Under the pieces are notes generated by a model. The model searched no databases. It was not told the origin of the DNA and saw nothing but the letters and a program-made list of their open reading frames with translations. Of a stretch of 14,557 nt of DNA, positions 6,348 to 12,526 are shown in pieces. The DNA is from Actinomycetes bacterium (GTDB taxonomy: Bacteria; Actinomycetota; Acidimicrobiia; Acidimicrobiales; Microtrichaceae): the NCBI GenBank assembly GCA_023389745.1, contig JAEWED010000135.1:1-14557 (forward strand). The letters run 5' to 3'. A program made the position numbers and the translations under genes. Position 1 is the first letter of the stretch; each line of letters starts with the position of its first letter.

Positions 6348-7745
6348 TCAGGCCGGGGCGTCGACCGGCCAGTCGCTGAACACGACGCTGATCGAGTGCT
6401 CGTCGGAGGGCCAGTTCGGCATGCGCAGGGTCTGGGGTCGCGCCGAGTCGCCACGGGGCAGGTTGGTCACGGTGATGGTGCCGCTCGCGTCGGGTGACGC
6501 GGGCAGGAACACGTCGACGCCGTACTGGAAGGGCTGCTCGGAGAAGTACGGCAGCGGGCCGAGCGAGCTGGCACCGGGGGTCGCCGCGTCGTCGTGGAGG
6601 TGCAGGCCGATGCCGGCGTTGCCGACACCGTCGACGATCGCGTCGACCGGCTCCCCACCGTCCACGTCGACCTGCAGCACGTCACGGTCGCCCTGCGCGT
6701 GCCACTCGCGCATCCGCATGACGATCAGCGCGCTGTGGTCGGCACCGGTGTGGGTGTTCGCCCGGGTCGTGCCGTCCGGTGGCGACGACAGCAACCGGAC
6801 CAGGTCGCTGCTGCGCAGGTAGGGCTGCAGGTACAGGTGGTGCGTCACGGCCGAGGTGTCGGTGCTCAGCGCGTACTCGTAGTGGGCGCCGGTCTCGAGC
6901 TCGACCGGACCGAACTCGCCGTCGGGACCCAGGGTGACGGTGGCGTGGGGCTCGTCGCCGACGCGGGCGCCGGTGGCGGCGTCGATCGCCCAGATCTCGA
7001 GGGTCGCCTGCCGACCGGTGTTCGCCGGGAAGTTGACGGCCCGACCGGAGATCTCGACGGGCGCACGTTGTGCCTCGATGTCGACGACCGCCGGCGCGTC
7101 GCCGACGAGGAACTCGTACTGCATCGCGAAGGACTCCGCCGACGTCGCCACCTCGACGTGGGACTGCCCGGGGAACGCCGCCTGCGTGGGCGCCACGCAC
7201 GGCACGACGGTCGGGCACGGTCGGCCGTCGATGGCGACGTACTTCGCGACCTTCGCCGCGTGTGCCGGATCCTCGAGGTAGGTGCTCGACACGAAGGTGC
7301 CTCGCGAGTGTCCGACGAGGTACACCTGCTCGACGCCGAACTCCTCGAGGGTCTCATCGATCACCGTCGAGAGCCCGTCGGTGTAGGCCGCGATGTCGAG
7401 CCCGGCGCCGTCATGGTCGTAGGCGACGATGCGTTCCTGCGGATAGCCGTTCGCGACGAACCGCATGGCCTGGGTCTCGTACTGCTGGGCGGACCCGGCG
7501 AAGCCGTGCACGAACACGATCGGCAGCGCGACCTCGTCGGGCAACGCCGGCAGCGGATCGGTGCCGGCAATGGTGGTGGACGGTGCCGTCGAGGAGTCGG
7601 TGGCGGTCGGGTCGGCGGCGTCGTCGCTGCCGGAGGTGCAGCCGGCGAGGACCATCGCAGCGGCGGCGACCACGACCAGTGCGAGCGTCCTTCGCCGAGC
7701 GCTCCACGGGCCACGAACTGCACGAGGACGGGGACGGTTGGTCAT
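6348..7745 (-). CDS. Lipase-like alpha/beta-hydrolase lipoprotein
   Basis: The protein has 465 aa. The N-terminus has basic residues, a hydrophobic stretch (20-33) and lipobox LAGC with Cys36, so it should be a lipid-anchored exported protein. A Ser/Thr/Asp-rich linker (37-62) follows. The hydrolase domain starts near 70: FVHGFAGS (78-85) gives the oxyanion hole and GHSRG (145-149) holds nucleophile Ser147. The acid and His are likely in the region to about 350 (AIDGR and THTGADHS are candidates). The last ~200 residues are beta-rich (VDIEAQRAPVEISG, LHLHDDAATPG), recalling secreted lipases with a C-terminal beta-barrel. The substrate is probably an ester or lipid, not determinable here. I chose the ATG at 7745 over the upstream 7829 start: it has a GAGGAG ribosome site, fits the signal peptide, and overlaps the upstream gene's stop as ATGA. 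Confidence 0.85.
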   Translation of the reverse strand: MTNRPRPRAVRGPWSARRRTLALVVVAAAAMVLAGCTSGSDDAADPTATDSSTAPSTTIAGTDPLPALPDEVALPIVFVHGFAGSAQQYETQAMRFVANGYPQERIVAYDHDGAGLDIAAYTDGLSTVIDETLEEFGVEQVYLVGHSRGTFVSSTYLEDPAHAAKVAKYVAIDGRPCPTVVPCVAPTQAAFPGQSHVEVATSAESFAMQYEFLVGDAPAVVDIEAQRAPVEISGRAVNFPANTGRQATLEIWAIDAATGARVGDEPHATVTLGPDGEFGPVELETGAHYEYALSTDTSAVTHHLYLQPYLRSSDLVRLLSSPPDGTTRANTHTGADHSALIVMRMREWHAQGDRDVLQVDVDGGEPVDAIVDGVGNAGIGLHLHDDAATPGASSLGPLPYFSEQPFQYGVDVFLPASPDASGTITVTNLPRGDSARPQTLRMPNWPSDEHSISVVFSDWPVDAPA

Positions 7746-8794
7746 CGGGACTCCTCGGTCACGTCGCGGACGTCGCGCACCGACCAGACCGGTTCGACGC
7801 CGAACTCGGGGCCGGCGATCACGCCGCACGTCGGCTGGGGCACGTGGTCGGACAGCTCGACGTCGACGTCGAACACGTCGCTCGCTCCGTCGGGCCAGGT
7901 CGCCGCGACGCGCACCGTCGTGACGACCTGCTCACGCTCGAAGGCGACGACCGTGGTCGTGATGCGGGCATCGAGCCAGGCCCAGCCGTGGCGGACCAGC
8001 CCCTCTCGCTCGGCGACCTGCGCGGCACCGCTGGGCACCGTCGAGCGGCCACGGCAGCGTGGCGCGAGCTCGGCCGCGTCGCCGTCACGCAGCCCGATGC
8101 GCACGGCGGCGCCGACGTCGAGGTGCGCCCAGGCGTAGGCGTCGGGGAACGAGACCATCGTCGGAGCGAAGCGGTGCCCACCCAGGTGCGAGGTGCGCCA
8201 CGTGCGCACCGTCACGCCCTGCGCCGAGCGGTCCCTCGCGGCGAGCGCCTCGAACATCGTCGTGCCAGGGCCGCCGCAGCAGGTGTCGCGTCGGCCGTGG
8301 GTGCACACCAACAGGTCGACCACCTCGCCGTCGTGCTGCACCCGCGAGGCGTCGAAGCGCTCCAGCGCGTCCGGGTCGTCCTCGACGATCGCGACGCACA
8401 ACGCCGACAGGTCCGCGGTGTCGACGATCCACTCGCGCCGCTCCAGCAGGCCGCGCTCGCCCGGTGCGTACACCAGCACCCGGCGCCGATCGCCCGCAGG
8501 GCCGGCGGGCACCAGCCCCAACGGTCGCCACGCGAGACGACCGCCGCCGGTCACCAACGACGCGAACGGTTCGTGCAGGCCGATGTCGCGCTCCCAGGGC
8601 AACGGCACCTCGACGCACAGGAACGCGTCGTTCTGCGCAGCGGAGCCCACCGGGTCGACCTCGAGCGTCTGGTGGAACTCCGCACAGCGCAGCCGCGACG
8701 GCGACACCACCGGCAGCGACACCACTGGCAGGGCCGCCGCGGGCGGCTCGATCGAGGGCGGCTGGGGTGACGAGTCAGCGGGTCCGGACGGCAT
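7742..8794 (-). CDS. Suc/Fer-like (sucrase/ferredoxin-like) thioredoxin-fold protein
   Basis: The protein has 350 aa. The family mark is LLVCTHGRRDTCCG (161-174) with Cys164, Cys172 and Cys173, followed by RTSHLGGHRFAPT, as in Suc/Fer-like proteins (Pfam PF06999), which have a thioredoxin-like fold and are thought to bind a [2Fe-2S] cluster. Residues about 35-130 form the N-terminal half (NDAFLCVEVPLPW, RRVLVYAPG); residues 1-33 are Pro/Ser-rich and probably disordered. The C-terminal ~100 residues are beta-rich (WDGASD-type strands: TTVRVAATWPDGASDVFDVD). Sucrase activity is a historical name and not expected. Its redox partner is unknown. It is first in a two-gene operon with the lipoprotein gene and divergent from a TetR gene whose intergenic region holds an inverted repeat. 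The ATG at 8794 has TAGCAT 9 nt upstream. Confidence 0.85.
   Translation of the reverse strand: MPSGPADSSPQPPSIEPPAAALPVVSLPVVSPSRLRCAEFHQTLEVDPVGSAAQNDAFLCVEVPLPWERDIGLHEPFASLVTGGGRLAWRPLGLVPAGPAGDRRRVLVYAPGERGLLERREWIVDTADLSALCVAIVEDDPDALERFDASRVQHDGEVVDLLVCTHGRRDTCCGGPGTTMFEALAARDRSAQGVTVRTWRTSHLGGHRFAPTMVSFPDAYAWAHLDVGAAVRIGLRDGDAAELAPRCRGRSTVPSGAAQVAEREGLVRHGWAWLDARITTTVVAFEREQVVTTVRVAATWPDGASDVFDVDVELSDHVPQPTCGVIAGPEFGVEPVWSVRDVRDVTEESR
7751..7756 (-). promoter_or_regulatory. Ribosome binding site GAGGAG for the lipase lipoprotein gene
   Basis: Minus-strand GAGGAG lies 5-6 nt before the ATG at 7745, inside the end of the upstream gene. It decides the start of the lipoprotein gene and contrasts with the leaderless first genes of other units. 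Confidence 0.6.
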
Positions 8795-8803
8795 CGGTGA
8801 CCG

Positions 8804-8809
8804 ATGCTA
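8804..8809 (-). promoter_or_regulatory. -10 element TAGCAT for the Suc/Fer-like operon
   Basis: Minus-strand TAGCAT ends 9 nt before the ATG at 8794. The region 17-35 bp upstream of it carries the inverted repeat at 8829-8844. Confidence 0.5.
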
Positions 8810-8828
8810 CGCAGCTCGGACGGGAGCG

Positions 8829-8844
8829 GTTACCCGCCGGTAAC
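8829..8844. promoter_or_regulatory. Candidate TetR operator, GTTACC-CGCC-GGTAAC
   Basis: A perfect 6-bp inverted repeat with a 4-bp spacer lies 1 bp before the TetR gene's -10 and about 20 bp upstream of the divergent -10. A bound repressor would block both promoters. TetR operators are typically 15-bp or longer palindromes in this position, so self-control and control of the Suc/Fer-lipase operon is the natural reading. Confidence 0.6.
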
Positions 8845-8845
8845 A

Positions 8846-8851
8846 TAGGAT
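8846..8851 (+). promoter_or_regulatory. -10 element TAGGAT for the TetR gene
   Basis: TAGGAT ends 6 nt before the ATG at 8858, next to the inverted repeat. Confidence 0.6.
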
Positions 8852-8857
8852 GTCCCC

Positions 8858-9442
8858 ATGCGTCTCCCTGCGGCGGAACGTCGAGAACAACTCCTGCACA
8901 CCGCAGTCGCGGTGTTCGCCGAACACGGTTTCCACGCGACCTCGATGAACGACGTCGCCGAGGCCGCCGGCGTCACCAAGCCGGTGCTGTACCAGCACTT
9001 CAGCTCCAAGCGCGAGCTGTTCATCGAGCTGCTCGCCGACATCGGCGCCGAGCTGCGCGAGACGATCGCCAAGGCGACCACTGATGCCTCGGGTCCCCGC
9101 CAGCAGATCGAGGACGGCTTCCGGGCCTACTTCCGCTACGTCGACGAGCAGACCGACTCCTTCAAGGTGCTCTTCGGCTCCGGCGCCCGCCGCGACCCCG
9201 AGTTCGCGTCGTTCGCCCGCAACGTCGAGGAGTCGATCGCCGAGGCGATCGCCGAGCTGATCGTCATCGGCGGCCAGCCCGTGTCGCACGGCCTGATGCT
9301 CGCCCACAGCATCGTCGGCATGACCGAGGCGGCGTCGCGCTACTGGCTGGCGCACGATCGCGAGCCCGACGTCGACACCCTCGCGTCGCAGCTGTCCCAG
9401 CTCGCCTGGTCGGGCCTGCGCGGCATCCGCACCGCGGTCTGA
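8858..9442 (+). CDS. TetR-family transcriptional regulator
   Basis: The 194-aa length is usual for TetR. Residues 5-55 form the DNA-binding domain: helix 1 AAERREQLLHTAVAVFAEHG, the SMNDVAEAAGV turn (29-39) and the recognition part VTKPVLYQHFSSKRELF (39-55). The rest (56-194) is helical and should form the dimer and ligand pocket (FRAYFRYVDEQTDSFKVLF, then AHSIVGMTEAASRYWLA); the ligand is unknown. The ATG at 8858 follows TAGGAT by 6 nt, so the message is probably leaderless. A perfect inverted repeat at 8829-8844 is the likely operator and would also cover the divergent Suc/Fer-lipase operon. The pyrophosphatase gene follows 66 bp later with its own promoter. Confidence 0.93.
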   Translation: MRLPAAERREQLLHTAVAVFAEHGFHATSMNDVAEAAGVTKPVLYQHFSSKRELFIELLADIGAELRETIAKATTDASGPRQQIEDGFRAYFRYVDEQTDSFKVLFGSGARRDPEFASFARNVEESIAEAIAELIVIGGQPVSHGLMLAHSIVGMTEAASRYWLAHDREPDVDTLASQLSQLAWSGLRGIRTAV

Positions 9443-9494
9443 GCGACGCCGTCCCGTCCCTGGCCTCGTCTGGCTCCGCGCGGTGCGCGCACCG

Positions 9495-9500
9495 TAGATT
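9495..9500 (+). promoter_or_regulatory. -10 element TAGATT for the pyrophosphatase gene
   Basis: TAGATT ends 8 nt before the ATG at 9509, with no Shine-Dalgarno sequence between, so a leaderless message is likely. Confidence 0.55.
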
Positions 9501-9508
9501 TTCCGGTC

Positions 9509-10009
9509 ATGAGTGACGGAGACGACTGGTTCGAAGTGATCGTGGAGATCCCGCAGGGATCCCGCAACAAGTACGAGGTGGACCACGAGACGGGAGCCGT
9601 CTGGTACGACCGCCACCTGTTCTCGACGACCGTCTACCCCACCGACTACGGGTTCTTCCCCGACACCCACGCCGAGGACGGCGACCCCCTCGACGCCCTG
9701 ATCCTGCTCGAGGATCCGACCTTCCCGGGCTGCCACGTGCGCGTGCGGCCCGTCGCCGTGCTCGAGATGAGCGACGAGGCCGGCCGTGACCTCAAGGTGC
9801 TGTGCGTGGCCTCGGGTGACGTGCGCTGGGACCACCTCCAGGACGTCACCGACGTGCCGGCGCACGTGCTCGCAGAGATCAAGCACTTCTTCGAGGTCTA
9901 CAAGGACCTCGAGCCCGGCAAGGACTCCAACGTGGGCGACTGGACCGGCCACGCCGATGCCATCGCCGCGATCGAGAACGCCCGGAAGGCGTACGCCGAC
10001 CAGCACTGA
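9509..10009 (+). CDS. ppa: Inorganic pyrophosphatase (family I)
   Basis: The 166-aa protein hydrolyses pyrophosphate to two phosphates (EC 3.6.1.1) in the cytosol, pulling biosynthetic reactions forward. It has the family I layout: EIPQGSRNKYEVD (13-25), TVYPTDYGFFPDT (41-53), and the metal-binding signature DGDPLDALIL (57-66) with Asp57, Asp59 and Asp62. Further conserved parts are SGDVRW, the IKHFFEVYKDLEPGK segment, and the WTG region near the C-terminus. The length matches other bacterial soluble enzymes. It reads alone, with TAGATT before the start and a strong hairpin after the stop. Nothing is unusual in the active site. Confidence 0.96.
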   Translation: MSDGDDWFEVIVEIPQGSRNKYEVDHETGAVWYDRHLFSTTVYPTDYGFFPDTHAEDGDPLDALILLEDPTFPGCHVRVRPVAVLEMSDEAGRDLKVLCVASGDVRWDHLQDVTDVPAHVLAEIKHFFEVYKDLEPGKDSNVGDWTGHADAIAAIENARKAYADQH

Positions 10010-10027
10010 CCACCCGAGCAGTACCGG

Positions 10028-10075
10028 CAGAGGCCGCAACCGACAGCAGCGCATCGCTGCCGGTTGCGGCCTCTG
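10028..10075 (+). terminator. Strong hairpin after ppa, no U-tract
   Basis: CAGAGGCCGCAACCG (10028-10042) pairs perfectly with 10061-10075 over 15 bp. After an ACA bulge, GCAGCG pairs with CGCTGC around a CAT loop. It starts 19 nt after the ppa stop. No T-run follows, as is common for terminators in high-GC actinobacteria. Confidence 0.7.
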
Positions 10076-10156
10076 GCGCGCCCGGCGGCCGTGTCGGACG
10101 GTCACCGCGCGTGAAGTTGCAACCGCTACATGCGCCGCTCTGAGCGTTTGCACAGA

Positions 10157-10162
10157 TAGCGT
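10157..10162 (+). promoter_or_regulatory. -10 element TAGCGT for the DUF5684 gene
   Basis: TAGCGT lies 36 nt before the ATG at 10199, giving a leader of about 30 nt that contains GAAAGG. No clear -35 is seen. Confidence 0.4.
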
Positions 10163-10184
10163 TCGAAGTCCCGGTTCCCGGTAC

Positions 10185-10190
10185 GAAAGG
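10185..10190 (+). promoter_or_regulatory. Ribosome binding site GAAAGG
   Basis: GAAAGG is 8 nt before the ATG at 10199. This is one of the few genes here with a leader and a ribosome binding site. Confidence 0.5.
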
Positions 10191-10198
10191 CACGACAC

Positions 10199-10591
10199 AT
10201 GCTCGCGACCCTGCTCGCTCAGTCCGACAGCTCCTCCGGAGCGTCCGTCGCCATCCTCTCCCTCGTGTGGTTGGCGATCTTCGTCATCTACATCGTGGCG
10301 ATGTGGAAGGTCTTCGTGAAGATGGGCCAGCCCGGCTGGTACGGCATCATCCCGATCTTCAACTTCTGCGTGATCGCGAAGCTCGCCGGCAAGGACTGGT
10401 GGTGGGGTCTGCTGATCATCGTCCCGTGCATCGGCTGGATCTTCGGGATCATCCTCTACAACGAGCTGTCGAAGCTGTTCGGCAAGTCCGTCGTCTACAC
10501 CATCGGTCTGATCTTCCTCCCGTTCATCTTCATGACGATGCTCGGGTTCGGTTCGGCGCAGTACCAGGGCCCGCGACAGAAGGCGTTCTGA
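10199..10591 (+). CDS. DUF5684-type small membrane protein
   Basis: The protein has 130 aa. After a short polar N-terminus (QSDSSSG) there is a hydrophobic segment at about 15-37. A conserved loop follows (KMGQPGWYGIIPIFN, 41-55, then AKLAGKDWWWG), with further hydrophobic segments at about 68-88 and 99-117, and a basic tail. The GQPGWxxIIPIxN and AxxFGKSxxYxIGLIxLPFIF patterns match DUF5684 proteins, often annotated as signal peptidase I-like, but no protease residues are visible here. Function is unknown. It is transcribed alone after the ppa terminator and converges on the YihY gene, with hairpins in the 83-bp gap. Confidence 0.85.
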   Translation: MLATLLAQSDSSSGASVAILSLVWLAIFVIYIVAMWKVFVKMGQPGWYGIIPIFNFCVIAKLAGKDWWWGLLIIVPCIGWIFGIILYNELSKLFGKSVVYTIGLIFLPFIFMTMLGFGSAQYQGPRQKAF

Positions 10592-10613
10592 GCCGACCGG
10601 CTCGACGTCCACT

Positions 10614-10628
10614 CCCCGGCCACCGGGG
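10614..10628. terminator. Small GC hairpin after the DUF5684 gene
   Basis: CCCCGG-CCA-CCGGGG lies 23 nt after the DUF5684 stop. The 6-bp stem has a 3-nt loop and no T-tract. Confidence 0.35.
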
Positions 10629-10659
10629 CGCCCCACCCGGGGTGACCAGATCCTGATTC

Positions 10660-10690
10660 GAGGGACCCGCGCCGTCAGGCCGGGTCCCTC
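10660..10690. terminator. Two-way terminator hairpin overlapping the YihY gene's 3' end
   Basis: GAGGGACCCG pairs perfectly with CGGGTCCCTC (10681-10690), and GCC with GGC pairs inside after a 1-nt bulge, leaving a GTCA loop. The stem contains the last codons and stop of the convergent YihY gene. It can end transcripts from both sides. Confidence 0.6.
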
Positions 10691-11769
10691 GGCACGTCCA
10701 CGGTGATCTCGGTGCCGCGCACGCGGGACTCACGCTCGACCACGGCGGTGATCGCCCGCTGGTCGACCTCGGTCAGGTCACGCCCCGAGAAGCTGCGCGG
10801 CCAGAGCCGTTCGTAGAGGACCGCGGCCAGCTCGATGCTGTAGAGGTACAGCGCGCCGGTCAGGTACACCCACGTGAGCAGACCGAACACGATGACGAAG
10901 ACGCCGTAGGTGTCCGACGACTGCTCGAGGATGCGCCGCACGTAGACGAGCCCCAAGGTCTGCAGCCCCCACCAGCCGAGACCGACGGTCGCCATGGCCG
11001 GCAGGTGCGCGGTGAAGGGCACCTTGCGGGCGCAGAGCAGCCAGTGCAGACCCAGGTAGCTGATGGCGCCGGCGAGGATCGGCAGCAGCGCACCGAGCAG
11101 GTTCCGGACCCAGGCGTCGGTGCCATCGGCGAGGATCCACTGCGACGCACCGGTGAGCATCGCACCGAACCCGACGATCAGCGCACCCGGCAGGTCCTTG
11201 AGCCGCCGCAGCAGGTATGGCGGCCGGTCGTACATCGGGACCTGCCAGGCGGTGTTGAGCGCCTCCTGGATCATGTCGAGCAGACCGAAGCCGGCCCACA
11301 GCGACACCAGGATGGAACCGATCAGGACCCAGACGCTGCCGCCGAGCGCCTCGGCGTTGTTCGCGATCTCGGTGCCGATGATCGGCACGGAGCTGAGCGT
11401 CGAGTCGATCAGGTCCTCTCGCAGCTCGTCGTTGTCCTGGAGGATCAGCCCGAGCACGTTCACGAACGCCAGCATCAGCGGGAACAGGCAGAAGAAGCCC
11501 TTGTAGGCGAGCAGCATCGACAGCTGGTCGCAGCGGTCCTCGCTGTGCTTCTTGAGCACCGCGTGCGCCACGGCGAGCGGCGGGATCTTCCGGTGGAACG
11601 CATCGATGCGGTCACCGGCCCGGTCGAACAGGTTGCGCTGCGGCGCCTCGGTCTCCTCCGGCTCCTCCGGCACGGACTCCCCTGCTGGCGCCTCCGGTGC
11701 GTCCGGCGCGTCGTCGACCGGCGCCTCGTCCGTCGTCGGTTCGTCGACCGCACCGTCCCGCTCGCTCAC
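10675..11769 (-). CDS. YihY/BrkB-family inner membrane protein
   Basis: The protein has 364 aa. Residues 1-45 are an acidic Pro/Ala/Glu tail (EEPEETEAPQ), probably cytoplasmic and disordered. From about 60 the YihY/BrkB pattern starts (AHAVLKKHSEDRCDQLSMLLAYKGFFCLFPLMLAFVNVLG), with hydrophobic segments near 85-110, 145-165, 195-215, 222-245, 255-278 and 288-312; family landmarks include the ALNTAWQVP region, RRLKDLPGALIVG and WVYLTGALYLYSIELAAVL. YihY was once called ribonuclease BN, which is wrong for this family; real function is uncertain. The GTG at 11769 has TAGCGT 7 nt upstream. The gene ends inside a terminator hairpin shared with the convergent DUF5684 gene. Confidence 0.9.
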   Translation of the reverse strand: MSERDGAVDEPTTDEAPVDDAPDAPEAPAGESVPEEPEETEAPQRNLFDRAGDRIDAFHRKIPPLAVAHAVLKKHSEDRCDQLSMLLAYKGFFCLFPLMLAFVNVLGLILQDNDELREDLIDSTLSSVPIIGTEIANNAEALGGSVWVLIGSILVSLWAGFGLLDMIQEALNTAWQVPMYDRPPYLLRRLKDLPGALIVGFGAMLTGASQWILADGTDAWVRNLLGALLPILAGAISYLGLHWLLCARKVPFTAHLPAMATVGLGWWGLQTLGLVYVRRILEQSSDTYGVFVIVFGLLTWVYLTGALYLYSIELAAVLYERLWPRSFSGRDLTEVDQRAITAVVERESRVRGTEITVDVPRDPA

Positions 11770-11776
11770 ACCGGCG

Positions 11777-11782
11777 ACGCTA
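11777..11782 (-). promoter_or_regulatory. -10 element TAGCGT for the YihY gene
   Basis: Minus-strand TAGCGT ends 7 nt before the GTG at 11769, which supports that start and a leaderless message. Confidence 0.6.
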
Positions 11783-11794
11783 ACCGTGGTGCAC

Positions 11795-11800
11795 GAGACT
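11795..11800 (+). promoter_or_regulatory. Weak -10-like GAGACT for the 11808 gene
   Basis: GAGACT ends 7 nt before the ATG at 11808. It keeps A2 and T6 of TAnnnT but lacks T1, so it is a poor match at the expected leaderless position. Confidence 0.25.
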
Positions 11801-11807
11801 GCAGGTC

Positions 11808-12404
11808 ATGCTGATCCCGGTCGCCCTGCACCCGCTGATCGCTGACGGGACGGTCACCGTCGCGGTGCGTCGATGGACCCGACCGACGGTGAAGGCAGGC
11901 GGCACGCTCGTCACTCCGGTCGGCGTGCTGGCGATCGACGCCGTGGACGTGATCGACCCCTCCGAGTTGAGCGACGACGACGCCCGACGAGCCGGCGCCG
12001 AGTCCGCACAGGACCTGCTCACCAGCCGATACCTGCAGCGCGACGGCGACCTGCACCGGATCCGCTTCCACCTGGCCGGCGAGGACCCGCGCATCGCGCT
12101 GCGGGCCCAGGACCGGCTGGACGACGACGAGCTGGCAGAGGTGCTCGGCCGTCTCTTGCGCTACGACCGGTCGTCGACCCACGGGCCGTGGACCCGCGCG
12201 ACGCTCGAGCTGATCGGCGAGCGCCCCGCAGTGCGGGCGGGTGACCTGGCCGAGTCGGTCGGGCGCGAGATGCGGCCGTTCAAGACCGACGTGCGCAAGC
12301 TCAAGGCGCTCGGCCTGACCGAGAGCCTCGAGGTCGGCTACCGGCTGTCACCCCGAGGCATCGCCGTGCTCGCCGCCCTGCGCGAACACCCCCTCGAGAT
12401 ATAG
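11808..12404 (+). CDS. ASCH-like plus winged-helix protein
   Basis: The protein has 198 aa and is probably cytosolic. Residues about 5-90 resemble an ASCH/PUA-like fold: TVAVRRWTRPTVKAGGTLVT (16-35), VGVLAIDAVDVID, then the SELSDDDARRAGAES helix. ASCH domains are thought to bind RNA or act on nucleic acid bases. Residues about 125-198 look like a winged helix: ATLELIGERPAVRAGDLAES, FKTDVRKLKALGLTESLEVG, YRLSPRG. This is a weak fold call from pattern alone; the winged-helix half is the firmer part. It is divergent from the YihY gene with only 38 bp between. The last three residues and the TAG stop lie inside the 19-bp arm of the palindromic element at 12394-12523, so the C-terminus may have been shaped by that insertion. 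Confidence 0.7.
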   Translation: MLIPVALHPLIADGTVTVAVRRWTRPTVKAGGTLVTPVGVLAIDAVDVIDPSELSDDDARRAGAESAQDLLTSRYLQRDGDLHRIRFHLAGEDPRIALRAQDRLDDDELAEVLGRLLRYDRSSTHGPWTRATLELIGERPAVRAGDLAESVGREMRPFKTDVRKLKALGLTESLEVGYRLSPRGIAVLAALREHPLEI

Positions 12405-12523
12405 GGGTCGTCATCGACAAGGGCTGTCGTTGAGGACCCCACTCCCACCGGGCCATGCCTCACGCGCTATGGGAGTGGGGTCGTCATCGACATGGGATGT
12501 CGCGGACGACCCCTATATCTCGA
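12394..12523. repeat. 130-bp nested palindrome (REPIN/MITE-like) between convergent genes
   Basis: The ends are perfect 19-bp inverted repeats, TCGAGATATAGGGGTCGTC (12394-12412) and its reverse complement (12505-12523). An inner 13-bp perfect stem pairs 12435-12447 with 12470-12482 around a 22-nt loop, on the same centre (12458.5). The element also divides into two related hairpins: GGGGTCGTCATCGACA occurs at 12404-12419 and again at 12477-12492, and each copy pairs 14 of 16 positions with its own 3' arm (12425-12440; 12498-12513) around 5-nt loops. Two REP-like hairpins in inverted order define a REPIN. It holds the stop of the 11808 gene and ends 3 bp before the stop codon of the DUF305 gene. 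No target duplication is evident. Confidence 0.8.
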
Positions 12524-12526
12524 CGC

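Noticed and set aside
6594..8770. Long plus-strand open frames (514 and 566 aa) opposite the lipase and Suc/Fer-like genes
   Set aside because: They are Arg/Val/Gly-rich without any motif, while the minus strand encodes a signal peptide, GHSRG and the Cys motif with family-typical lengths.
10157..10190. GTTCGAAGTCC resembling a tRNA T-arm end
   Set aside because: No matching acceptor stem, D-arm or anticodon arm is found upstream; the string lies in a promoter/leader region.
8807..10636. 609-aa minus-strand open frame across the TetR, ppa and DUF5684 genes
   Set aside because: It spans three well-supported plus-strand genes and their promoters and terminator, and has no recognisable domain.
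12404..12513. Two copies of a 16-bp repeat as a possible CRISPR array
   Set aside because: There are only two copies, each is half of its own hairpin, and the 57-nt interval is itself structured. No cas genes are present.
12394..12523. Cloverleaf-like fold as a tRNA
   Set aside because: It is too long, lacks a T-loop, anticodon stem and CCA end, and has arms of 19 and 13 bp.
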